Source: Strigops habroptila (taxonomy: Eukaryota; Chordata; Aves; Psittaciformes; Psittacidae). Taken from it: DNA of 64,000 bases. Shown piece by piece: positions 1 through 22,868 of this stretch; the stretch's first letter is position 1, and each line of letters starts with the position of its first letter. A program made the translations under genes and the position numbers. The notes beneath the pieces were generated by a model. The model ran no database searches, was not told the DNA's origin, and worked only from the letters and a program-made list of their open reading frames with translations. The stretch spans positions 35,062,812-35,126,811 of the forward strand of contig NC_044277.2 of NCBI RefSeq assembly GCF_004027225.2. Direction: 5' to 3'.

Positions 1-576
1 CCTAAATGTTGTACATATTCTTTTGTCAATGTACGTTTCAAAGGAAATTTCCTTTGACATGTTAGTTTCTAAATTAACTCTAATGTTTTAAGCTGTGCTT
101 ATCACACAATAGAAAACACACTTTGCAACCAGAAGGAAACAACCTATTCATTTAGCATGAAGCATGTGAAAAATATGTGGCTTCCACACAACTAGAAGGA
201 ACCTGGCCATATGCTGATATGGCCATTTTTTCTTTCCACCTCAGTGTTTTTAATTGTAGTAGACCCAAAATATACATTTAGTACATTTCCAAGATTACTA
301 TCAGGTCTCATAACAGCTGCGCTCCTAAACTATAATGCCATGCAAGTTGTTTGCTGTTCCCAAAATACATTTTAATGTACTTTGTAAGTAATATCCTCTG
401 CCTCAGAAGCCCACCTCTGCAACCACTTTCACCACTATCCAAAGAACAAGTCCCTGTCTAGTTTAATCCAAATGAAATTACATTGCTTTAAACAAGAACC
501 AGCCAACAATATCAACAACCATTCACTATTACTCAAATGTGTTCAGTACCTAAATGATTATTATAGAACACACTAG

Positions 577-792
577 TTTTGGCTGGGATAGAGTTAAATT
601 TCTTCATAATAGCTAGTATGGGGCTATGTTTTGGATTTGTGCTGAAAACAGTGTGGATAAAACAGGGATATTTTAGTTATTGCTGAGCAGTGCTTACACG
701 GAGCCAAGGCCTTTTCTGCTCCTCACAGCATCTCACCAGCGAGTAGGCTGGGGTGCACAAGGATTTGAGAGGGGACATGGCTGGGACCGCTG
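577..792 (+). mobile_element. Fragment of an avian endogenous retroviral LTR
   Basis: The segment begins around GGCTGGGATAGAGTTAA and continues through a characteristic stretch on GCTGAGCAGTGCTTACAC and a CAGCGAGTAGGCTGGGG block. I recognise this as the 5' portion of an LTR abundant in songbird and other neoavian genomes. It stops before the promoter, R and U5 parts and has no internal retroviral sequence, so it is a truncated solo LTR without coding capacity. The family name is not certain from memory. It lies in a CSPP1 intron, antisense to that gene. Confidence 0.6.
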
Positions 793-985
793 TAGCATAA
801 CTACAAAAAAACAATTCCACGCAACCCAAAGACATTTGTAAGACTGAAGAATTGGTATGCACTTGAATTATAATGGTCATTTTATAATTAAAAACCCAAA
901 GCAGTAATTCCCTTCCAAAGATTGACATAGGTAGTCAAATAATAGTTAAATCTAGAAGACATATAAAAAAATATATATATCATAC

Positions 986-1082
986 CTAAAGAATAGTTCT
1001 GTTGACTATTTGGAGGTATATTTTCTTTAGCCATGGATATTAACATTTTGCTAGTCTCGGAAAGCTTCTCTGATTCCTTATT
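986..1082 (-). CDS. CSPP1: CSPP1 second coding exon
   Basis: The exon is 97 nt and is preceded on the minus strand by a pyrimidine-rich acceptor ending TTTTCAG. It encodes [20 protein letters not shown]... and ends at a GTATG donor (985-984) in phase 1. The core [10 protein letters not shown] is the most recognisable CSPP1 stretch in the window. Confidence 0.92.
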
Positions 1083-2548
1083 CTGAAAACAAAACAAAAC
1101 ACTTTGTTGCATCACAAGGTAAAAGATGTATCACATACAAGAACAACATTATTAACTTAATTATTAGCACTGTAGAATAGAAGAATAGAAAGACTGAAAA
1201 AGATGCTGGATTAACACATTAAGAAAGTTATACATTTCATTAATACTACAAAAAAAGTAGCTCTCCTCTACAACACAGGAATTATTAGTTCAGTATGTTC
1301 AAAATATTTCATGTCATGAAATATGTTGACAATATATATTGTGATTTAAGTCATAAACTGTATGTCATAATCCACAACTGTGTCATAGTTTACACATATC
1401 TTCTCTTTTTTTATGGGGGCTGATGTGTCATACTGCACCCTGCTTGAAACTATGAAAGAATTACAGGGTATTATGATCAAGTTTAACACAGCTGTTCCCT
1501 GTAACTGTACTTTCACAATAGAGCTCAGGACTTTATCAAACCATAGGCTGGAAACATTCTCCTCTTCAAACTTGCTCCAAGCAGAGGAAGCAAAAATAAA
1601 GGAAGCCCAACTCTTCACGGCTCCCTAAGAATTAACTTTCTGCAGTGAATTAATAAAACTTTTTGGAAAGAATTATGATAACTAGGTAAAAATACTTTTA
1701 TACTCCCTTTTCCCCACAGAAGAGGAAAGATGAATTCTTGTAACATTCTGATACAACAAAAAAGGGAATGAAAACGGAATATTATAATTGCTGACAAAAG
1801 CTCAAGCTGTCTCAGGCTTCGTAAGTCAAACAACAGAAAATCAAAACTCCTTTTTTCACCAAGGACTTTATTTAGTTAGCATAACACTTTGCTAGCTTGA
1901 ATTAATTAAATATAGCTTTTTGCCAGGTACTGGCACTATTAAACAACTTAATGGTGTTCTGCAAATTATAAAATCTTTATAGCTTTAGAATTAGGTACTA
2001 AAATTTCTAATAGAAAATTTGTGATAAGAACAGATTTTGTTTAATTGATTGGATTAAGTAATTTGCCTTTTTTATTTCCTAGTTTCTGCAACAGTAATTT
2101 TGAGGATATTTATACCATCCATCCCCAACCCAATACCCATGCTCTGGAGTGGGCTGAGAGCAGATCCCTGCTTAGTCAGCTTCCCTAGGGAGGAAGGAAG
2201 GAACAATGATAACCATTCACAGAAGTTTTCCCACTTGTAAAAGACAAATGTTACTGTATATGCCCGGTGGCAAACAGGTTTTGAAACATCTATATAAATA
2301 CAAAGTATTTAAGTTAGAAATTATTTTGAATAGATAAATTATACTTGAACTAAAAGTACAGTTTGAAAGCACAGCAAAAATAAGTTTAAATCAAGACCCT
2401 AGCAATAGACATGTTTAAATTTGTGAAAACTAGTTAACACTCTTACCCTCATTTCCATGTAAGGTGGATCGTTCTCAAGCTCTGCCTTATCTTGTGCCAA
2501 CTTGGCCTTCTGATCTTCAATAAATTTGTCTAAATCATCCGCCATCAT
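986..2548 (-). CDS. CSPP1: CSPP1, N-terminal part (two coding exons, gene continues left of the window)
   Basis: CSPP1 is a centrosome and spindle-pole protein that also acts at the ciliary axoneme; in humans it is a ciliopathy (Joubert syndrome) gene. Read on the minus strand, two exons give an N-terminus starting [15 protein letters not shown] and, after one intron, a segment containing [18 protein letters not shown]. Both match the start of vertebrate CSPP1 as I know it. The coding parts are 2548-2447 and 1082-986 with GT-AG junctions, joined in phase 0 and leaving in phase 1. About 66 residues are visible out of a protein of more than 1,000; the next exon was not found in bases 1-985, so it must lie outside. 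The gene is head-to-head with COPS5, the same arrangement as in mammals. Two consecutive in-frame ATGs (2548 and 2545) make the exact start ambiguous; the second gives the usual MAD... start. Confidence 0.93.
1083..2446 (-). other. CSPP1: CSPP1 intron between coding exons
   Basis: AT-rich intronic sequence with GT-AG ends. I see no repeat family, RNA gene or further exon that can be supported. Open frames of 70-90 codons on both strands here have no recognisable protein features. Confidence 0.7.
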
Positions 2549-2550
2549 TT
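2447..2550 (-). CDS. CSPP1: CSPP1 first coding exon
   Basis: On the minus strand the exon follows a CTTAG acceptor and begins AA-ATG-ATG-GCG. It encodes 34 codons and ends ATGGAAATGAGG before a GTAAG donor (donor GT at 2446-2445). The charged, helix-forming sequence fits the N-terminal part of CSPP1. Only two non-coding bases precede the ATG, so the remaining 5' UTR must be in one or more exons toward the CpG island at 7 kb. Confidence 0.93.
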
Positions 2551-5500
2551 CTAAGGTTATAGAAAAGACATAGAACATGAAACCTCAAAAATGTAAAGAT
2601 CCGTTACAGTTGCTTAAGACAGTAGTTAAATAATGTTCAAGTTTCTCCCTCAGAACTACATAAGATGTTTGCTGGGGCAGTGGAACACCTGAATCGGGAA
2701 ACCCATCCATGGACATTACTTGATGTAATTCACTTGATTAATTTTACAGAGAGAAAATTCAAATATTCCAGATTATAAAACTGAACGTATTTCTCTAATC
2801 TTGTTTTCCAAGTGTTCTGGGGTTGTTTTTCTTCAACTGCAACCAATGGCCCTTCACTTCACACTAGCACAAGCTTATTGCTAGTGAATGATAAAACCAA
2901 AATTAGGCAAGATAAAAAATAAACAGGATAAAGGAATTGTTAAGGCAAAAGAGATACAAAAGTACAAAATACATGTATACTCTAAAATACGGAACAAATC
3001 ATACAATCAATTCTGTGCTTACCTTACTATCACAAGAAGTCTTAAAAATCATCAAGCTTATTCAAAACAAAAAAAAAAAAAAAATCCATTAAAAAATGAC
3101 AGAGAAAAGGAAAAATAAAAACCACCACAACCAAGCATAACACACATGCATAGTGTTTCTGGAGCTGGAGCCAACAGAGTATCATTACTGCCTATACCAA
3201 CAAAATAGCAGAGGCAATAAGAACAGCTCCCACTCTGCAATAAACATGGATATGAGGCAGCATTGACTTGGAATCAGACAAGCCACCCTTCCGTAAGAAA
3301 ACACTTACTGAGGAGCAGCTGATTACCTTGCTTCCATTAGTTGTGCATCTTGCTTATTTAACTGAAAGCATCTAATTTGTGCAATTTAGTGTATATTGCT
3401 GCTCCTGGACAGCCTCACAATAAAAATTAAAGTGAATCAAATTCATGACAATGGAACTGTAGAGAAGGCTCACACTCAGACTTTGAATACTCTTTGTCAG
3501 GATAGCCTTGCCAGGACTAAAAATATTGCAAAGCTGCATGCTAAGTAACCATAGAAAGCAGAAAGACAAAAACAAAAAGAATGACTGCATACAAGCCTAC
3601 TTCATCCCAACCCCCACTCAGCATTTCCTCCAACTCCACTGGATAAGCTTTGCAAAACCAAGTGTATAGACAAAAAAATCCATATTATATTCTACACTTA
3701 AAGGAAGGATGAAACTCAGCAGAAAATTTTGACCCTCGATCCCTCTAATACTACCTAAACAACTTAAGCAAAAGGATTGCTTATGCAGGTTCCTCAGCAA
3801 TCCCATCCAGTATCTGAACTCAGATTGTACAGCAGTTTTAGTGAGGCTAATTCAGTAACCCTCTAAAGCCTGCAGATTGTATGAAGTAAACAACAGGCCA
3901 ATAATAGAAGTATATCAGAAAACACTTTCAAGGAGAGGATCAAAGAAATTAAAAAACAAAACAAACAAACAAACAAAAACAAACAAACCCCACCTCAAAA
4001 AACAAGGGAATAAGATACTTCATAGGTAAACAAAGTGTCCAGAGAGACTGAGATAAATGCGTACTAAAAGTAAGATGAAAAGTCAAAATTCCACCAGATA
4101 AATTCAAGTAATCGTATGCTAACTTAATTTAAGGAATAAATCTGCTTGATGTATTCTTTAAAACATATTCCTTTAAACTTTTTCTCTTATATTAATGCTG
4201 GTTTTGATTCATAGTATGAAATTATAATATTGTTAAAGGAGGCAGAACTAGGACAACCCATTTACAACCCCTAGTGATAATACAGGACAGTTAATTCCAA
4301 ATATAAATTCTCCCATCTGATTTGTCCTAAATCTTTAATCTCATTAGATCTGCACACTGATAAAGGATAAAAGAAATCTAAAAGAGGGTAAGTTTCCAGG
4401 CACTGATAAATTTTATTTAGCCTATTAGGTTACATAAGAATAAAGAAAACACTGTTCTGAATGGGTGAAACAACTTGTCACACTAAAGAATTTAGAAGTT
4501 GGTCTCATCATCTATCCAGTGCTGCATAACCACCAAGAGGAAAATCACTTCACATAGAAGAAGGAGGCACTGTGAGAAGTCTTTCCAAAAGTTCACTGAC
4601 TTTAACATCTGTATTTCTTACTTCTATTTAAAATAACATTTATAAACTCTAGAACTGTTTCCAAATCACTGTACTGGACTGGTACGAAACCTATTCTGAG
4701 AGACCGTGTAAGGAAAGGAGTATTTGCAGTGTTTTCTGTATCTAGCGCAAGTGACACAATGAATATTCTACCATTCTGCACTCCTATCGTATTGCTCAGA
4801 GAGCAATATAATAAATTAGGAAAACAAAACCAAAACAGTTACAGTTGAACTACGTAGGCATTCAACTGGTATGAAAAAAGCTCACAACTCCAGGCTTTGG
4901 AGAAGAGAGACAAATAATGCTACAGCACTAATGATTAAGCATACCTTTAATACAGCTGAATAACAAGTGGCCAAATGCCCCTTAGAACTCCTAGAAAATA
5001 GCTAGACATTTTGTTTCTTATATCCTTCTGCTGGAGTTGATCTTAAAATATGCACAAACCTTATGAGATATGCAAAAAGACTGTATTATACTGAAAGAAT
5101 AAAAAATGCCTACATATTCTAAGCAGAAGACTGACAGTTTGAATGTGATACATACGCTGCAAAGTTCAGCAAACACACCAGTATGTAAGCAAATATCTTA
5201 CTGAATATTAATCAATTTTATCAACTACTGTATGAAGTGACGAAATCATGACTAATCACAACAAAGAAACATTATGTTTCTATCTGAAAACAGTGCTAAC
5301 ACAGTCCCCTGTTATGCATGAACTATCTCAGAGGTGACAGCACTTAACTCACAACAAAACATCAACTTCAAACTGGCTTCATATGACTGCACAAACATAC
5401 CAAGGCACAGCCTGCCACTATAAACCTACTCCAATCCAAAACAAAATCAGCTCTTTTCAGTTTAGCAGTATATCTGAATGCATTTGGTGCATTTCTAGAT

Positions 5501-6870
5501 CCTTGCAACTACTAGTAAAAGTGGCAGATTCAAAAGTGAACTCAGAGACACAGCTCCACAGGCATATGCATAGAGAAAAAGGGAAAGTCACAACATGCTG
5601 TAAACATCTGAAAACTCAAGGATAAAGCATAGGTCCCCAAAAATTATGAGGTGCAGACATCATATTTTTCAAGTTCTTAGGAAAACAGAATATTCTGAAA
5701 ATACTATTAAAAATAAAGTTTGATAGAACTATCAGCTCTTCCTTTCACTCTTGTATCTTTAAATCTTGAATCTTTAATCCCAAAACACTGTATTATTCAG
5801 AGTGAAATTCCATTAAACATACTGTTGCTATATATTCAACTACTGTCTGAAAATGTCCCATAAAAATAGTATTTTCTGTATTTTTACTTCCAAGAAGATT
5901 TTTTTCATAAAACCTTTTTTTCCTTTTAAACCGTAAGTTTTCACAAAGCAACTCTGAATAATTAGAATCAGCCACATAGACTTCAACTTAAGCAAGTATA
6001 CCAGGCAAGAGAAAGCATATAGATATTCAAGAAAATAAGTGAAGTTTGAATGTGAGATTTTTACTGGATCTATGGTCAGAGTTAATAATGCACATCCCTC
6101 TATTCAAGATATTCAAAACATCTATGTGCGTATGTATTGTATCGTACGTACTATACCTAGCTGTGTATGGTGTATCTACTTGGTCATCTAAAGCAATGTT
6201 TACTGTGTTCCTTTTTATTCTTTCCCTTCTCCTCCTACTTTTTGAGGAAGATGGGGTGCAAAATTTAAAATCAGCATATGAAAGTAAACAGATTTAACCT
6301 CTTCTGTGTTACCATAATACTAAAATAACACCAAGAAGACTGACAAGATGGCACTTTCCATTCATATGAACTGCAACAAGGGTGGCAAGGAGGGAAGTGC
6401 TTTTAAAAAGCAATTATATGCTACGCTTAATAATTGCGCTTACAGATTATATGGTCACATAATTGTGTCATTGAAAAGTACCTTTCAAAGTTTCACACAA
6501 ACTCCCTCAGGTCTGGTAACAGCCATCACTGGCTGCCCCTGGGAATGGCATTTACAATAAGCTCTATCTGTCAGAGACACGCTTCCTGTACCTTTCATCT
6601 TCGTTTCTTACCAATTCTTATCTCAAAAAGCACAAAAAAAGAAAGCCCAGGGTCTGGACGCTCTTAATTCACAAACTCTGACTAAACCAACGCGACTTTT
6701 TCTTAACTGTGAAAGCAATGAACCCTCAAAACCACCAAGCAAGTTTCGCGAGTTACTTCCCCTCACCATTAAGGACTTATCTACTTTCCCAGAACACCTG
6801 GTGTGATCCAAAAGGACATTATTTGCGGAAGAACCCGTCAGAGCCAGGACAGAGAGTTCCTCTCTCTTGA
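2551..6870 (-). other. CSPP1: CSPP1 5' intron (UTR intron) region
   Basis: This AT-rich stretch separates the first CSPP1 coding exon from the shared CpG island and is inferred to be a 5' UTR intron. It holds a poly(A) run near 3069-3085 and a CAAA-rich simple repeat near 3955-3990. I see no coding exon, transposon or RNA gene. A candidate minus-strand donor (GGCG followed by GTACGTG) lies around 6932, just inside the CpG island, but this is speculative. Confidence 0.5.
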
Positions 6871-7078
6871 GCCTAACACCTCGGGGCAGTGCTTCTCCCC
6901 CGGCCCGGGCCTGCAGCGCCGGCCAGCACACGTACCGCCTCCCTCCTTCCCTCCGCGGCAGCATTCCTCGGGCACTCCCGGAAGCACCGGTGCCCCTCGG
7001 CACGGCTGTGAGGCGCTGCCAGAGGCAGCGGGGCGCGCAAGCAGCACCCCGGGCTCAGCCCCTTTAAGCAGCGCCGCG

Positions 7079-7095
7079 CCGTTGTTAGGCAACGG
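7079..7095. promoter_or_regulatory. RFX X-box-like palindrome in the CSPP1/COPS5 promoter
   Basis: CCGTTGTTAGGCAACGG fits the RFX consensus RYYNYY-N(1-3)-RRNRAC (GTTGTT, A, GGCAAC). RFX factors drive ciliary genes, and CSPP1 is ciliary and centrosomal, so the likely target is CSPP1. Binding is inferred, not shown. Confidence 0.6.
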
Positions 7096-7470
7096 CCGCA
7101 CAAACAAACTGCTCCCGCCGGAAGGCCCTGCGGACTCCGCTGCCTCCGCGGGGAGGCCCAGGCCCGACACCGCGGCCCGGGCCCCGGCCGGCGCTCCCCC
7201 GCCCCGGCCCGCTCCCTCCACCGCGCCCCCCCCCGCGCGGGGCCCGTCGCGCTCCCCGGCGAGCCGCCCTCGTCCCGGCCGCTGCCCGCTCCGGGCTGTG
7301 ACGAAGGCGGCCACTCGGCCCCCGTCTCCGTGTGGCGGGGCCGACAGGCCGGGCTGCGGGGTTGCGTTCCCGGGCGCTGTCCCGGTCCCCGCTCTCCGCT
7401 CACCGGCGGCCGCAGCTCTCCGCGTCCCGCGCGTTGCCGCTTCCCCGGAAACCGGCGGGAGCGCCGAGCA

Positions 7471-7484
7471 GCGCCCCCTACTGG
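7471..7484 (-). promoter_or_regulatory. CTCF-like motif (minus orientation)
   Basis: The minus strand reads CCAGTAGGGGGCGC followed by T, a full match to the CTCF core CCASYAGRKGGCRS, with C-rich upstream flank as in the extended motif. It lies inside the shared CpG island. Confidence 0.7.
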
Positions 7485-7736
7485 GGGCCCCTTGTATCTC
7501 GCCGCCTCCCCGGGCGAGAGCAGGGCAGCCCCGGCGCGGCTTTAACCGGTGAACGGGGGCGGGATGCAAGGTGGGCGGCGGTGGCGGTCTCCCCTCTATG
7601 GAGGGGTTGCTTCCCGGGACACCCCCCTTGGCCGGGCGGCGGCGAGGACGGAGAACGCACTGCAGCCCGCCGACGCCTCCGCCAGGCCACACACTGCCAT
7701 AACCGGGCCGCGCCGCCCGGCAGCTGCCGAGCGGAG

Positions 7737-7750
7737 CCGCTAGGGGGCGC
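7737..7750 (+). promoter_or_regulatory. CTCF-like motif (plus orientation)
   Basis: CCGCTAGGGGGCGC matches the CTCF core at all but one position (G for A at position 3). It is about 265 bp from the minus-strand motif at 7471-7484, and the two point away from each other. Confidence 0.62.
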
Positions 7751-7765
7751 AGCGCCGCCCGCCCC

Positions 7766-7775
7766 GCGCCTGCGC
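7766..7775. promoter_or_regulatory. NRF1-like site near the COPS5 start
   Basis: GCGCCTGCGC is one base from the palindromic NRF1 core GCGCATGCGC and lies about 115 bp upstream of the COPS5 ATG. NRF1 sites are common in CpG-island housekeeping promoters. This is motif-level evidence only. Confidence 0.35.
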
Positions 7776-7845
7776 GGACTGTACCACCTCCCCCGGAACC
7801 CCGCCGGCCTCGCTTGGTTCTGGCGGCGGCTCGGTGCGGCGGTGA

Positions 7846-18775
<10,930 letters not shown>

Positions 18776-19100
18776 AGTGCATCACCAGCTGATATGCATC
18801 TCTAGAGCAGAAAAAGTCATGGTTTCTTTCGCTTGGACTTGTTGAATTTGGGAAATGAAGCTGGAGTGGAAAATTATTCATTTAATTTGTAGTACTTTTA
18901 ATATTTCCCACCTGTCTGACCAGTTTTAAAGAACAAAATGTTCTGAAATGTAGTGCGACTTGTTGTTCTTTTTATGATAAAACACAACCACTTTAGAGAA
19001 TTGTTCCAAAAGAAAAATAAATGTGACTTACTGGATTTTGCTCTTAGGTATTTATCTCTATTATCCACCTGCAATAAAACAATTTTGAAAATGAGTGGTT
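18776..19100 (+). other. COPS5: COPS5 3' UTR with two polyadenylation signals
   Basis: Two AATAAA hexamers lie at 19016-19021 and 19073-19078, 240-300 bases after the stop, so the transcript probably ends near 19.04-19.10 kb. The exact cleavage site is inferred. Confidence 0.75.
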
Positions 19101-19396
19101 TGGAGCTTGAATTTTTTGGCATTCATCTCCTCTTACTCTTTTTCTTACTGTTCCATAGAACAGTTCTTTCTGCTGCTTTAGATTAGATAGGTAACCTATG
19201 CTGTATAAGGTTTGTTTCTCAGATTTTAATTTCTGTGTTTAAGAATTTAAATCCCATTTGCTTATGTTTTAACAAGTTGCTAAATCTAATAGAGCCTTTC
19301 TAGTTTAGTTCTACTGGTCCAGTCAGAAATGGATTCTTCTCACAGTGAGGAAACATTAATGTATGATACAACAGTATTTTGCTTGTGGCTTCACAC

Positions 19397-19703
19397 TTCT
19401 GACGGAGAGGGACTTTTTACAAGGGCATGTAGTGACAGGACAAGGGGGAATGGCTTTAAACTGACAGAGGGGAGATTCAGATTAGACATTAAGAAGAAAT
19501 TCTTCACTGTTAGGGTGGTGAGACACTGGCACAGGTTCCCCTGAGAAGCTGTGGCTGCCCCATCCTTGGCAGGGTTCAAGGCCAGGCTGGATGGGGCTTG
19601 GAGCAACCTTGTCTAGAGGAAGGTCTCTGTGCCCATGGCAGGGGGTTGGAACTAGATGATTTTTAAGGTCCCTTCCAACCCAAACCATTCTGTGGTTCTA
19701 AGA
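19397..19703 (+). mobile_element. CR1 LINE, 3' end
   Basis: Plus-strand CR1 tail: GGGACTTTTTACAAGGGCAT, then AATGGCTTTAAACTGACAGA, through CCTTCCAACCCAAACC and ending ATTCTGTGGTTCTAAG. 5'-truncated, about 300 bp, non-coding relic. Confidence 0.93.
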
Positions 19704-22022
19704 TATTGTATATTTCTAAGTAGTCAGGTAGCGACCAATTCTGCAGTGAAACTAATACTATGGTTATATGCCATTATTCTGTTCACCTTCCATTGCTTGT
19801 CATAGTCACTTGTTGCACGCAAAGGAACAAAATGAAAAATTACTATCTCTGAAATACACATTAGGGTAATTTAGGGCCACAGATACTAAAATGCATTAAT
19901 CATAATTGCTGGCTTACAACATGGTGCTGCTGCAGGGCTGATGTAAGTTTGTTTTGGAGGCTTCTGTACTGCATTTCAATAATTCAAGATGTTTGGGTTT
20001 CTTTTATGTTTTTTATTCCTAATCCCAAGTTTCCTGGGGTTTTTAGAACGTTTACTTTTGGGATAATTTATGCTTTATACAATATACCATTAAGCTTTAT
20101 ACCTTAAGTAACTGATAGTCCTTTTCAACCTTAACTCTGCCTTGATGTGGGTTTTGTTTTTGTTTTGGTCTGGAAATTTTAATAGCTATTACTCATTTGG
20201 GGCTTTTCATCCAAAAGGATTCCAGTGTATTGGAAGCTAAGATGCAAGTTATACAGTGGAAAGTTATCATTCTTCAGGAAAATGCGAAAACCCTGAAGCA
20301 GAAATTCATCAAGAGTTTTAAAGCAGCAGTATCCGGTAGTATAGAAAAAAAGATAATCAGAGCTAGTAAACTTGAGATGATTGTCAGATGTGCAGTTTGA
20401 CAGGAGAACAATTTTATGCTTCTTCCAGCATGGCAGTGGTGGTGGGGAGGCAGCAGAAGAAAGCTGTGGGATTTTAATATTCAAAGCTATTGATTTTCTT
20501 GGAAACGGCAGCAATAGACTTCTGTACAAGCAAGCACAGTACATAGGCCCACAGCAGTATCTTCTAAGTTCAACACAGCCAAGTGTACCTGGCCAATAAC
20601 TTTTCCTACTTATTTTCTTCCACAGGTGTTTGTGAGATTTTCAATTTTAGCACACAGCCACTGTGTGTTTACACAAAGTAGCACACTGCTTTTGTGAGTT
20701 AGGTTATATTTCCTAATAGATGTTTATGTCGCCACTTTATAGAATTCTCTTTGCATAGCATGATCAAAAAGTTTTTGACATCTTTTATCTACCTGAAATA
20801 CAAAATAATAGTTTAATCTCTCATTTGTTAGTCTATTTCATGTATTTGAACTGTCCTTGTGATAGCAGTGAGCTGAAATTTCATGCAGGTAGGCTCCGAT
20901 TGAATGTGTTTAGTCACAGTTGGCTTTAAAATACCAAGTTGTTTTATAAATGATAGCAATATAAATGCCAGTGCTTAAATGCTGATGTAAATGGTCGTCC
21001 ATTGAGTTGTGTGTGTTGTTACTTTTTGGGCACATAGTGGTGTAACTCAGTTTAAAATCATACATGCAGTGTGGCTGTCCCTGTGCCCTGTGATGCCCTT
21101 CTCTTAGATCAACCATTTTTAATGCTAGCTTTATTGCACATTCTGCCTTAACTGAGATCAGAATTTACGCACTGAAGATGATTACCACAAAGGAGTCATC
21201 CAGTACATACACCCAAGTGTATCCTAAATGATGGAGAGTCATTAAGGGATAGAAAGTACACCTTAGTTCTACCAAGTAGTTTTGAGACTTTAAAAAATAC
21301 TAAGAATAAAGGTATTCTTGAGAACAATACATGTTGTATAGCAACGAATATGTGAGTTCATTCTTCCACATTTGCACCCACTTTTTATTTAGAAATTAGT
21401 TCATGCAAATGAGTGCCACATACCAGGTAATCATTGTGATGGCTAAAGTAATTCAGTAGAGTAAAGCACATGCAAACAGGTTCTCTCTGTTTAGATTTTT
21501 AAGATGACAGGCATGCGTACAAAAATTCTGAGTGCCTTTGACATTTTAATAAAAATCTATTTCAATGACCACAATTAATTTCATCTAACACTATCTGTCA
21601 ACAGATAGTAAAATCATGGAATGCTGAAAATGCTGAATCGTATTTGAACTTGTCTCCTGTTCTTCTGGTTTTCTTTTTCAAGTTGTCCTCAGCTTGCTCA
21701 TGTGTGCAAATTGCATTTTTAAACAACTTATACATTCTAATATCAGCAAAATCCAAAGAAATACATGCTTATTTGTAACAATCAAATCCTAAGGACTAAG
21801 GTGTCATTCCTGATAAGGAATCAACCAGTTTGCCTTTATTGTGCACAGGCTTTAATAAGAGCCTTGCAGATTTATTCCCTGATTACTGGAACAGTCAAAG
21901 GTGCTTCAGTGCCCTGTCAGACCTCCTTCTCCTTTGAACTCTTACAAGCAGTCTTTGTATGAACAACCTCACTGACTCAAGAAATGTTTTTGCTCTAGAG
22001 AAAGCTAATAAAAAGACTAACC

Positions 22023-22187
22023 TTAATCTTTTACTTCGAGCAGCGTCACAAGTTCTTCAATCATGCCTTGCCTCACATTCACGCCAGGCCAGACGAAATA
22101 TTCCTTGAACTTTTCATAAATTATCTTTGAGTCTAGTGCTGGAATAACAGGCAGCTGTGAGCTGGCTACAACAGGTCTGTTCATCAT
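22023..22187 (-). CDS. Unrecognised small open frame, 54 codons
   Basis: On the minus strand an ATG-ATG start, directly preceded by an in-frame TAG, opens a 54-residue frame ending in TAA. It contains segments such as LDSKIIYEKFKEYF and RQGMIEELVTLLEVKD. The composition looks protein-like: amphipathic, charged, with an aromatic cluster YFVWPG and no low complexity. A GTTAGT donor-like sequence follows two bases after the stop. I do not recognise a family. It could be an exon remnant of a lost or processed gene, a microprotein, or chance. No promoter or CpG island is nearby. Confidence 0.3.
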   Translation of the reverse strand: MMNRPVVASSQLPVIPALDSKIIYEKFKEYFVWPGVNVRQGMIEELVTLLEVKD

Positions 22188-22868
22188 CTAGCTGATATTC
22201 CCTGGAAAACTCTCCTTACCCCACAATGTCTCTTGAGACCCTGTTTTACAAGGGACTCTCTTGTTTTCCTTACCTTTGGTGGCAGTTTGTGCACACAAGC
22301 TCAGATTAAATAGAATGAGCTCTTAAACTCACTATTTAGTAAATCAAGGGTAATTTTCTTGCCTTTCTATCACCTATGCATTTATAAATCTTCAACTGCA
22401 TCTGGGTTTGGATATTTTGGTTTTACCTTAACCTGTCTAGTGTTTCATGAAACTTCACAGCAGATTTAGTAGCTTTAGATGCAATAGCTTTAGAAGGTGT
22501 AAGATTGCCATGAACTTGGGTACTGGCTCACTCCTGTACAGCACAGTACATTGCCCCAAGGCATACAGCGCTTCCATAGTCCTCCTCTGTTTATTATGAA
22601 GGGTAATGCCAGTAGATTACTTACTGTTGATTATTAAAAACACAAGAATCCAAAATGGAAAGCTAGTAGCTGACATGTTACTATTTTGTTTCTAAGGTTA
22701 AAAATATACCAAATATAATTAAACAATCAACTTATTTTGGAGATTTTTTAAATTTTAGGTCAGTGCTTTAAAATAAGCTTGGTATGTTACTTTCTCTTGA
22801 GAAACATACTACTTATTTTATCTATTTTTATTGCTGTGCCCCAAAAAGTACAAATCAGAATTGGATTT

